The notes beneath the pieces are model-generated. The model did not search any database and was not told the DNA's origin. It worked only from the letters and a program-made list of their open reading frames with translations. The position numbers and the translations under genes were made by a program. Shown here piece by piece: positions 1-9,500 of a stretch of 64,000 bases of DNA; position 1 is the first letter of the stretch; each line of letters starts with the position of its first letter. The DNA is from Symsagittifera roscoffensis (lineage: Eukaryota > Xenacoelomorpha > Acoela > Convolutidae): the NCBI RefSeq assembly GCF_963678635.1, contig NC_087062.1, positions 91,489,845 through 91,553,844 of the forward strand, written 5' to 3'.

Positions 1-1631
1 GCGGAGTTCCTCGCTTTCAACATCTCCACATAACCCCCTGCCGGATCTCCCATATGGACCGATTCCGGCACAGTTATTCGACTGTACTCGACCACGTCGA
101 GTTGTCCTTCCAGTTTCAACTTGGCCATGTTGATTCGCGAGGGCCTATAATCTTCAAGTCCTCCAGATCCACATTGACTGATTACTTCCATTTCTAACTT
201 AGTGTCTGCCAGGGTTCGCGCCGTCTTCTTCGACCTTGTGGCGGTTACGGTCAGACCTGCCAAGAGCATAGGGGGTATCAGATTCTCTTTTTCTCCCCCT
301 GTCAGTGTTGTACTATCTCCCTGCCCGCTCTCGCCTGAACGACCTGCGCTCGTTAAAGAGGTCACCACTGCGTTGGCTCTTGACTTCACCACTCTCGGGT
401 TCATGGCTCGACTTCCTGTCTTCCCTTTTAGTCGCTTCAGCCCTTTCCTGGCTCGTCTGACAGGTAATTTCTTTGCAACATGCTGATCATCGGCACTGTC
501 TTCTGTTACTGACTCGGTCAGAACATCCGACTCCATGGAGCTCACTATTTTTTCCAGGACCTCACGCATGATGGGTTGGTTCAATCCCACCTTCATTATG
601 GACTGCGTCCCATATCGCCTTATCACGTCCCAAGATTTCTCCATGAAGTTTACTCGGCTCCAAATTGCTCCTGTCTTGCCCTCCAACTCCATTTGATATC
701 TTTCCCATTCTTCTTCTGGTAATGTGCTGAGGAACGATATCTTCATAGACTCTTCGATTTTCCTCCTCCTTGGCGATTCATAAAGCAGTTTCTGTGGGTC
801 CCTGCTTCGGCACTCTCTAGCCTGGCTTATTGGGTCTATCGGAGATAGATCGGCCGACGCCTCCTTTGTAGGAGACATGAAGGACGATGGTGCCATTAGC
901 AATAAACTCCCATCGACTTCCCCATCGTCGTCTTCACTGAACCGGTACTCTAGCAAGTCCCTTTCCAACGCTCCTAGATCGGTCTCTCCCGGTTTCTCCG
1001 TCTTACTTCCGGTCCCGTCATCGTTATCGTCCTGATCCATCAATTCATCGTCGTCCGCATCAGGTTTCGGCCTAGGTCCCGAGGGTCCTTGTCGCGCGTC
1101 TGTGCCCGAATCCGGCCGAGCCGGTACGGCCATGTCTCCTGCATGATAAAACAATTCATCATCGACCAGGAACTCTACCAACTCCTCGCCATGTGGGGCC
1201 AGGTCCTCTATCGTTATATATGAGCCACCTCTGCTCTCACTTGCCACCTCCAGCATCACCACTTTCGCTTCTCCTGACCACTTCAGTCTCGATAAATCAT
1301 CCGCTGAAGAATATACTTCGTTCCACGTTTCAGCCGAGACCTCTGGTCTCCTGGAGGGTAGTGCCTTGATCTTTTTCCTGCTCCAGGCATCGGGGAATGA
1401 GAAGTCAAACGTATGCGCAGCGGCAGCGTTCCAGCTGATGAAGCGCGGCTCCATCCCTCCACTCCACTTCAGCATTCTCTTCTCCGCGTCACGAGCTGCT
1501 CCGATACGAGGGGCAATGATGGGAGATGTGACTCCCAACAACATCCTCCTTATCGGTGGATATCGATGGCATTGGTCCGGCAGCGGCCTGGACCCAGGAA
1601 GCCATGTTTGTTGATTCTCTTTCGCATGGGC
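1..1631 (-). CDS. Retroelement ORF3 continuation or ORF4, partial, downstream of an in-frame UAG
   Basis: Read on the - strand, the frame that ends at the UAG of ORF3 (1632-1634) stays open for 543 codons with no stop and leaves the window at base 1. I translated it through. It is rich in charged residues, with an acidic Asp/Glu stretch at about 900-1080 and a basic Lys/Arg stretch at about 370-450. I recognise no domain. The first in-frame ATG after the stop is at 1544, so it could be a separate ORF4. However, the 29 codons between the stop and that ATG look just as coding (Trp, Pro, Arg, Tyr-rich), which favours a continuation of ORF3 by UAG readthrough or across a nonsense mutation. GC content and codon use match ORFs 1-3. 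Function unknown. Confidence 0.7.
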
Positions 1632-1634
1632 CTA
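1632..1634 (-). other. In-frame UAG inside a longer open frame
   Basis: The stop codon of ORF3 is a single TAG, followed directly by GCC and 543 open sense codons in the same frame. Short complementary pairs follow it (CCATG/CATGG at 1602-1606 and 1625-1629, then CCTGG/CCAGG), which could form stems. This fits programmed readthrough, a recent nonsense mutation, or two abutting ORFs. The sequence alone cannot decide. Confidence 0.6.
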
Positions 1635-4600
1635 GGCTCCCGGCAACTGAGGTACTACCACAGCCTCTCCTGTATCTTTCACCACTGGTCTCAAATTCCA
1701 GAGTTTTGGGTTAAACTGGATGTGGGAAAGATCCTCACGGCCCATTCGGCATTTGAAGTGGTTGTTGAAGTCCATCAACACCCAACCTGGCTCTGCTATT
1801 CTTCCGAATAGCCTATCATCGCTAGCCAGCTTTCTCAGTTCACTCTGCTCTACCCAATTCAGCACGGAACAATCCACTACTGAGACCAGGTTGACGTACA
1901 ACACTGAATTCCTGTACGCTTTAACTTGCACATCCGGGAACGCAAAGGACATCACCGGTCCATACACCACTGTGACGAATTCCCTCAGTCCGTGGACCAG
2001 AGCCAACGGATCAATCCGCATCATAACAGCTAAGTCTGTTAGTAAGGGCATGCCACAATACTGCTTACATTCGCTTGCGTTCGTCGCCACTTTGTCCTCT
2101 CCTGTGACGCTTCTGTTTTGTTGCAAGAGGTATTGAAGTAGGAGAGTCCTCCAGTCTTTCATCTTCCTGAGCGAGGCAGTTTCCAACTGTGCATTGAACT
2201 CACGACTGGGTCCCTGTAGTTGTTCAGGGTAACGCAATAGCACAAGCAAGTCTCCCAGTCGACCATAGGTCATGGCAATCAGAGTCAGGAGTCCATCCAA
2301 TCTCAAATCGGCCAATGCTTGGGTAAAGAGGTTTGCCGGTCCTTTCACAAAGTTTTCATGACCAAATGTCACGTATAAGGCTAGCACCAGGCCAATCGAC
2401 AACTTCCTGATGTCTTTGACGAAACTCGCGATCAGGTTCCTAGATGCCCTCGGATAGCACGTCGATAGGAAAGATGGCGTCCATCCCACTCCCATTCCAC
2501 CCAAGATAGCATCTGATCGTTCGTACTGTGCCTTTGTGGCCAGCACGTCAGCTTGGAACTTATCCAGCGACATCGTGTTTACGTCTTGCATCAGTTTCAA
2601 CATCTTGCCTCCAGCCAACTCCCGGGCATTAAGTAGATTCTTCAGATACACATGTATCTCTTTAATTATTGCCGGCGCATGTTCAAACGCGTCCTCACCC
2701 AAGGTACACAGCCTCGGTGACAGATACAACCATATGTTGTTGTGTGGCTTCGTACGCAAAGCCATTGCCATGAGGTCCTCCTCTGCTGACGTCATATTCT
2801 TTCTGATCATCCTTCCCTGCTCATTCTCTGCATGATCCATCTGTCTGAACCAGAGATCATCAGCCACCTGTTGTACTAACAGATGATCGTCACCTACCCC
2901 TGGTCTTAGCTTCAATAATCTTGCAAAGTTGGACAGCTCCAACCCCAGAACTTCATCTAGCACCAACCTAGTTGTGCTACAATCTCTGAGCCCCTGTATG
3001 GCATTCGAGATGTCAGCCCAAACGGCGGGAAGCTCAGATCGGGACGGATAGTAATTGTCCGGGTCCACCACTCTGTTTGGGGCAGGAATAATCACGTTAA
3101 ATATCCCCTCTGCTATCGTCGTGACCATTGTGTACACAAATTGAAGGGGTTCAGGCAACGCAGCGTAGCCTGGTGACAATACGAAGATCACCTTCACCAC
3201 ATTCATGGTGAAACGTTGTCTTGCTGCTGCCTCTACCTCGGTCATCGCCGAGAGCAGTGTCATTATCGCCTCCCCTATAACTTCGTTACTCGGGATCGAT
3301 CCATCCGTCAGACGTGACAACAAGCCCCTGCTTTGTAGATGATCATTTGAGCCTGCAACTACTATTACCTGCGGCTCCATGCTGACCACTCTCCGTACAC
3401 TTATCATCATGCCTATCGCCTGTCCCCAGTCCAGTTTAGGCGCCGTTAAGAAAATCACCTCGGGCCAGAATAGAGAACGGGGCGTGTAGAGATAATCGGA
3501 GCCGGCCACAACCAGATATTTGGCAGCCTTCATGTCCAAGGGGTCATAAGCTGCAAAAAGGCCATCGCCTATTGGGGCCTTCAGGTTCCCGTATCTCTTA
3601 TCGTCTCCAACCACTGTTGTAGTTCGGGGGTAATCCCTCGAATACTCGCCCGGCGTCTGACCGGGTGGTTTAGCGAATTGTCTGTACATCTTGTGATGTT
3701 TGTTATTGGGCTTGTTCTCCGTCTGGAACTTGCCCTTGCGCACAGGTGGTGTCCTTTCCCGGGTCCTATCTCGAACGTCGGTGAGCGACCGGGTGTTTAA
3801 AGGTCCAAAGGTATTGTCATGAGGTAATCCATCCAGGTCTACATGTCGGAGTGAGGTCGAGGAGCTGAATTTCTCCTGCTCTGCTAGCAGCCAATCCACA
3901 CCCGGTATCCGATAAAGTCGCGACACTGTGGGACTTTCACCGCCAGTCATTCTCATCGCATCCTCCCGACACGTCAAGGTATTCATATTCAACTTCGCCG
4001 ACATGTCCGTCTTATACTGACCCCAATGACTAGGATCTGATCTATTCCAAAGCAGCCTGCTGCCTGATTCGATCCCCTCCGCTGGCACGGTACTTGTAGA
4101 CGGTCCTGCTGTCGAAGCAGGATTTGTCGTGGCAGGCGAATCGTTCCTCCTAGACGCGGTCTGGGAGTTATTCCTGTTGTTCTGTTCCACCGATCTGCCG
4201 AGTCGGCTTCCAATCGATTGCGGCCTGGGAGGAGGAGCAGTCCCTAGCCTGTCTCTCACGTTCGAGCTCGGAGCGACGGTTGCGGCTCCAACCGTCTCCG
4301 TTGCCAAGGGCCCTAGACGGTTGGCGAGGGATTCGGGCACGGTTGCCCTTATTCTACTCCCTCCGGTCGAATTGGCCCGAGCCAAAGAACCGGTCGCCCT
4401 CGACTCTTGCTCCGCTTCCCTCAATTGCGTCTGAAACACATCATTAATCCAATGCCTCCCTCGTTGGGTATTGAAGTGCACTCCATCTTTAGTGAGCGCG
4501 ATGTGGTCAGTCATGCGCAGCATATTTTCGAGATCCAGGAGTCGCAACTCGCCAGGGTTGTTTCTCACCAGACTGCGGGTCATTTCATTCCACCGCGTCA

Positions 4601-6212
4601 CGTTGCCATTCATGAAATCTGCAGCTATAGTGCCCACCAAAGGATTTGGTGGTATCGTACACAGGATCACGAGCTTGGGTCTATACTTTTCTTTCAATTC
4701 GTTCAATAGGCACACCAATAGAGGTTCCCACTTGTTCTCCGGAGTCACGGGGGCTCTCGAGACGTCATTGGTCCCCAGCATTATTATTAATGTATCCAAA
4801 TGATCCTCGCTCTGGAACTCCATCATTTTGATGACTTGAGCCACTGAGGCTCCTCCAAAGGACAGAATGGTAGTATGACCATAGACGAAGATCTCATTCA
4901 GATCTCTCACCAAACTGTCTCCAATGATCAAATGGCGACTCCCTGGGGGAATTACTTGGTCGTTCGTGGCGGGGTTCCAGCTCATGTCATTCAGGCAGGC
5001 TCGAGGATGCTCGGCTGGCACTTGCGTGAACTGATGACGTGCCATCAGATTCTTCCTGATGTCTACCACGCGAGACTTCTCAAAGACTCCACCAGGCGCA
5101 GAACACGCTATCGTGCGGGTTGCTCGTTCCGAGCTATTTGATGAATGATCACGACGCTGGGAAGGAACGATCCTAGCCAGTGTCCGCTCAGTGCCTCTGT
5201 TGATCTCATCCATCGCGGCTCTGGCCACTTGGTTAAATGATTCCTGAAATTGAGGAGCTAGATAGGTGTCAGAAGGGTCTGGTATCGTAAACCTCTGACT
5301 CGAAGCAGACGGTCGTGTCTGCTGAGGAGCCTCGGGCCCCTTTGATGCACGCAAATCCAGAACCTCAGGTCCTCTCGATGCGCACAGCTCCTGCGCGGTT
5401 GTCCTGGGGCGTGTGTCGTTAGACCCCTCCGAGGACCTCATGCTCGCCAGGATTTCCGGTGACACTTGGCTCACCTTCGCCATATACAGCTCCTTCAGGT
5501 GCTTTATCTCATCCTCCTTGTAGGCCACCTGCAGATCTTCAAATTTCTTTTTCCATTCGTCTCTCTCCCGAGCTATGGCCCTGTACTCCTGAAGTTTGGC
5601 ACACAGCTCACTCTGATCTCTCTCCTTCTTCTCCAGTGTCTCAATCGTCTCCGACGTCTGGATCTCTATCTCGCTCACTCTCACTCTCTTTAGGGGAGGA
5701 GCAGCTGTTGGAGAGTCGACAGAGTGTGACGGGCCTGGCCCATCACGTTGTCTCTTCGCTCCAATGAGTGGCTGCGCAGGTTGGACGGGCAAGGGCATCT
5801 CACCTAGCCGGTGGTCCCTTTGCTCACCTAGTCCTGGCTCACGAGCCAGGTCGTGGCCAGACATCTCTCCGCGCCTCCATCTCATCAATCGGTTTCGGCC
5901 TCTCTCGGCGGTCCCGGACTCACCGAAGGCCAACATCAACACGACTTCTGTAGGGCGATTCCCTCGACCCTCTCTTCCCAGTGCATTGAGGAGTGCGACC
6001 ACAAACATCGCCAACCCCGGGTCTTCTCGTGTAAAATCACAATCGATCAGCCGCTGATAGATCTCGTCTAGAGTCGCTCCTAGACTCGCTGAGAGGAATT
6101 CCATGAGTTCGTTAGTGTCACCCATTTCTTTTCGTGTTGATTCTTCTTGTCGTGTCGTGTAATTTCTCTCTGTCTCTTCTGATTCAGTGTTCAGTAAACA
6201 ATTTTCGATCAA
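1632..6212 (-). CDS. Retroelement ORF3: SGNH-hydrolase (esterase-like) protein
   Basis: 1,526 codons as an open frame. The first ATG is residue 30 (codon 6123-6125), giving about 1,497 aa. The SGNH-hydrolase domain spans about residues 426-600 (4413-4937). It has block I GDS with Ser433, the Gly-rich FGGAS segment near 452-456, block III GTND with Asn482, and block V DGVHF with Asp576 and His579, so the catalytic set is complete. Family members are lipases/esterases acting on acyl esters; esterase domains also occur in ORF1 of some CR1-type LINEs. Residues 190-250 look coiled-coil and 600-860 are Ser/Arg-rich and disordered. A second, catalytically degenerate SGNH-like segment lies at about 897-1072. 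I see no signal peptide, fusion peptide or clear membrane anchor, so it does not look like Env. Expression probably needs splicing (acceptor just upstream). The substrate is unknown. Confidence 0.75.
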   Translation of the reverse strand: MIENCLLNTESEETERNYTTRQEESTRKEMGDTNELMEFLSASLGATLDEIYQRLIDCDFTREDPGLAMFVVALLNALGREGRGNRPTEVVLMLAFGESGTAERGRNRLMRWRRGEMSGHDLAREPGLGEQRDHRLGEMPLPVQPAQPLIGAKRQRDGPGPSHSVDSPTAAPPLKRVRVSEIEIQTSETIETLEKKERDQSELCAKLQEYRAIARERDEWKKKFEDLQVAYKEDEIKHLKELYMAKVSQVSPEILASMRSSEGSNDTRPRTTAQELCASRGPEVLDLRASKGPEAPQQTRPSASSQRFTIPDPSDTYLAPQFQESFNQVARAAMDEINRGTERTLARIVPSQRRDHSSNSSERATRTIACSAPGGVFEKSRVVDIRKNLMARHQFTQVPAEHPRACLNDMSWNPATNDQVIPPGSRHLIIGDSLVRDLNEIFVYGHTTILSFGGASVAQVIKMMEFQSEDHLDTLIIMLGTNDVSRAPVTPENKWEPLLVCLLNELKEKYRPKLVILCTIPPNPLVGTIAADFMNGNVTRWNEMTRSLVRNNPGELRLLDLENMLRMTDHIALTKDGVHFNTQRGRHWINDVFQTQLREAEQESRATGSLARANSTGGSRIRATVPESLANRLGPLATETVGAATVAPSSNVRDRLGTAPPPRPQSIGSRLGRSVEQNNRNNSQTASRRNDSPATTNPASTAGPSTSTVPAEGIESGSRLLWNRSDPSHWGQYKTDMSAKLNMNTLTCREDAMRMTGGESPTVSRLYRIPGVDWLLAEQEKFSSSTSLRHVDLDGLPHDNTFGPLNTRSLTDVRDRTRERTPPVRKGKFQTENKPNNKHHKMYRQFAKPPGQTPGEYSRDYPRTTTVVGDDKRYGNLKAPIGDGLFAAYDPLDMKAAKYLVVAGSDYLYTPRSLFWPEVIFLTAPKLDWGQAIGMMISVRRVVSMEPQVIVVAGSNDHLQSRGLLSRLTDGSIPSNEVIGEAIMTLLSAMTEVEAAARQRFTMNVVKVIFVLSPGYAALPEPLQFVYTMVTTIAEGIFNVIIPAPNRVVDPDNYYPSRSELPAVWADISNAIQGLRDCSTTRLVLDEVLGLELSNFARLLKLRPGVGDDHLLVQQVADDLWFRQMDHAENEQGRMIRKNMTSAEEDLMAMALRTKPHNNIWLYLSPRLCTLGEDAFEHAPAIIKEIHVYLKNLLNARELAGGKMLKLMQDVNTMSLDKFQADVLATKAQYERSDAILGGMGVGWTPSFLSTCYPRASRNLIASFVKDIRKLSIGLVLALYVTFGHENFVKGPANLFTQALADLRLDGLLTLIAMTYGRLGDLLVLLRYPEQLQGPSREFNAQLETASLRKMKDWRTLLLQYLLQQNRSVTGEDKVATNASECKQYCGMPLLTDLAVMMRIDPLALVHGLREFVTVVYGPVMSFAFPDVQVKAYRNSVLYVNLVSVVDCSVLNWVEQSELRKLASDDRLFGRIAEPGWVLMDFNNHFKCRMGREDLSHIQFNPKLWNLRPVVKDTGEAVVVPQLPGA
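2997..3524 (-). other. Second SGNH-like segment in ORF3, active site lost
   Basis: Residues about 897-1072 of ORF3 repeat the layout of the upstream SGNH domain: a beta strand into VAGSD where GDS would be, VVAGSND where GTND would be, a hydrophobic strand VIFVLSP, and a late DPDNYYPSR where D-x-x-H is expected. Ser is displaced, Tyr stands in place of His, and Asn is kept. I infer a pseudo-enzyme copy from domain duplication. The similarity is weak and judged by eye. Confidence 0.35.
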
Positions 6213-6568
6213 TCAAGATCTAAAAAAACAGGTCGCGACTTAGAACCATCATTTTTGGATGCAACACCAATCAATTCTTTAAAATTCTCCATTGAAATTC
6301 TCTTCACAATTCCGATTTGAAATTTAGCACCAAGGTGGATCGTCCACCTTTATCTTTGTCAGAGTAGCACGAATAAGCGCTGTCACCTTGATGACACAAA
6401 CATAAAACATATCATAACAATAACATAACATAAACACATAAACATCACACACCTATACTATCATATAAAAACCTAATTCCTAATACTGTACCTAAAGCCT
6501 AACCTAAAACTTGACTCTAATTCTCATCGAGCAACTTAATAAAAACCACTTATCGCCGAGCGCAATTC
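6213..6568 (-). promoter_or_regulatory. ORF2-ORF3 spacer with hairpin and splice acceptor
   Basis: 356 bp with no ORF. It holds a perfect 8-bp stem with a 3-base loop (AAGGTGGA TCG TCCACCTT, 6332-6350). On the - strand a pyrimidine-rich tract ends in TTTTTTAG, with the AG at 6220-6221, nine bases before the ORF3 frame and about 95 bases before its first ATG. I infer that ORF3 is made from a spliced subgenomic RNA, as env is in retroviruses. The donor was not located. Confidence 0.5.
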
Positions 6569-9500
6569 TTAGCATATGCTCAGATAGTATTTTTTATGTA
6601 AGTAAACCTCTATGTCAGTCTCTGAAAATATCACATGCACAAGAGCATACAACTCTCTCGGATGTAGCTTTCCCCTATTAGGATCGTATACTGGCAACGA
6701 GAGAGAGGTCACACCTCTCTCAACCAGGAAATCCCTAAGTCGAGTCAAGGCCAACACCAAGCTCTCCGGATTCACGTGTTGCCTATCAGTAGCTTTCGTA
6801 ACCAAAAAACACAAATATTTCCCTGGTATCTGTGATGCAACAGGGGGTAACGCTATCATTCCTCCTACACCCGGCCTCTGTTTCCACAAAAACTCGATAT
6901 TCTTGTATTCTCTTTTAAAGTCGGCCGCTAGTGCTGTTTTGAAGCTTACGTCCGCAGTTATCGCTATGGCGCACGTGCGTTCCGTGAGTATGAAATCGCT
7001 GTCCGTTATAACGATATTGTTCGAATAGTGGTTCGGGAGATCAAAATACGATTCAAAGATTCGTCCAAAAGGTGGTTTCTTAGCATTCTCGCCCTCTGTC
7101 TCTAGTTCTCCGGTTTCCCTTGCCGATTTCAATTTTTTTATTATGAGATTTTCGGTGTGGGTGAGTCCTACCCCCACTCCCCGGACAAAAATATCCATCG
7201 ACGTCCCCGTCGATCGCCCAAAGTCTAGGAGACCGAGGTTGGATTGTGGAACACGTAGAGGACCATCTGGGGCGACCCAGTTGGACTCGGTATTGTCATG
7301 ACTGATGTATTTGACGCCGTCTCTGTCGACGTCCTGAATCGTCAGGATCGTCTCTTTTGGATCTGTCGGCAGATCGTGGAGCCATTCGAGCACGCGCAAG
7401 TTTGTTAGTTCTTGCTCATGAGTCTGTTCCGCTTCTGGTTCGAACTCCACTTCCGGTTCTGATCGATCGTCGATCCAATCTCGATCCATATCGTTCACAA
7501 GGTCGATTTCTTCTAGCATTGCTACTTCGTCCAGCCCCACCAGCGAGTCTATGACATCACTCACTACTATCCGGTCTACAACGAAGTCCTCGCCATACGG
7601 ATTGTATTTCTTCTGTTTTTTTCCCCTCTTACTTTGGCGTGTCTCCATAGTGAGCGGAAAGTCAGGCTGTATTCCTTTGTCAATTTCGGTTTGTTCCGGG
7701 CAATCCCAGTCTTCTTCGGCATAGGGTAGAGTTTCATCGTCCACCTCTACTCGCTCAGTCAACTCGAGATCCAGTGGTAGATCACAATTGTCCACCATCT
7801 CATTCCCGTCGTTCTTGTCGCGAGTACCCCTTTCATTCACTTCACAAGCAGGATCCACTATTAAATAGTCTCCCTCTTGCATGTCCGCTGGGATGCACCA
7901 ATCCTCGGACGAGGCGTTGTGTGGTTTGATATTCTCGTAATGAGCCGCTCTTCCGGTGCTCAGCCGATAAAAACGACCTCCTTGATGCACCTCTGTTATC
8001 TGAAATGGACCACGCCATTTCTTTAATAGTTTCTTGGTTCCTTTTGGTGGAACCACTTCCTGGAACACCCAGACGTAATCGCCAACTGAGTAGGCTTTTG
8101 CATCGGCTGTTCTTTTATCAAACCTCCTTTTTTGTCTAATTTGCGCCTGTTGCGTATTCCTCCTGCATAAGTCATTGAGGTCCTGTTGTCTTCTAATAAC
8201 GTCCCGCACGTACGTTTGCGGTGCTGTCCTCTTCCCTTCATATTCAGGGTAGAAGAACGTTAACGGGAGTGCTTTTTCATGACCCGTCAGCATCATATGC
8301 GGACTTATTCCCGTGGTGGAATGCTCCGTGCTGTTGTAAGCACCCATCACTTGCGGCAAGTGCTTGTCCCAGTCATCCATATAGCGTGAGCAGTAGACTC
8401 TCAACATGGATACCAGTGTGCGATTCTGCCTCTCGACTAGGCCATTCGTTTGCGGGTGATAAGTGGTCGAGTGGGCCTGCGCTACCTGCGACCTTTTCAT
8501 TAACTCTTTCGTGAGATCACCTACGAATGCTTTGCCATTGTCCGATTGGAACGTGATGGGGCAGCCATGCCTTGCTATCCACACGTTTATCAAATGATCG
8601 CATGTTTCTTCTGCCGACGCTGTCATGCAGGGTGCTGCCTCCGCATACTTTGTAAAATGGTCGATCATTACCAGCACCTGATTATAGCCCGTTGCTGTCA
8701 TGCAGATTTTCTGATGATCAATTTGCACCACTTCGTTGAAACCTGACGATTCTATTGACTGTAGGGGGAACCTTAGTTTCCTGGGATCCTTTGCCTGTTG
8801 ACAAGACAGGCATGCGGCTATCCATTTCTCACAAGCCTTCTTCAATCCCGGCCATTCGAATCGTTTTTGTATCCTGTTATACACTTTGTCCACGCCTTGA
8901 TGTCCCATCTGATCATGTGAGCGAAAGAGCAATTCAGTCTGGTACAATTGTGGTAACACTATTGAATTGTATTTATAAAGGACCTTGTCCTCCTCCTTGC
9001 GCTTACAGGCTACGATTCCGTCCTTATTCAGGTACAACAAGTCTTTCCTCTTCAGGTAAAATTGCTTCAGGATTTTGTAGCTGTCTTCTTCCAAGTCTCC
9101 CTTGTCAGGTGCTCCATTCTCGATCCATCTTTTCAGACTGCTCGTCATTCTATCATTTCGTTGAGCCCTCAGGAGATCCGACAGCCTGTACCTGGCTTTC
9201 AAATACGTCTTCACCACGTTCATTTGCCCACTCATTATCTCCGGAGCATGAGCATCGTCCATCAACTTGACACACCATATCTTTTTCAAAGGCGTCGCTT
9301 CTTGCACAGATGGTTCCAGATTGGTACGGACGACCGTACCATGTGGCAGCAATCTGGTTGGGCGTTTTGAAACTGCTATCAGCTCGAGCTCGTCTGCGGC
9401 ATTATCTACCACAGTGCCCTCTTCATCTGAGGTGTATCTGTCCCTGTCTGGATCCTGATGTGTTTCTCGGTCCAGCCCACGCTGCTTCCAGTCTACCAAT

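Noticed and set aside
1632-6212. ORF3 as an Env glycoprotein
   Set aside because: No signal peptide, furin-type site, fusion peptide or clear membrane anchor; SGNH motifs explain it better.
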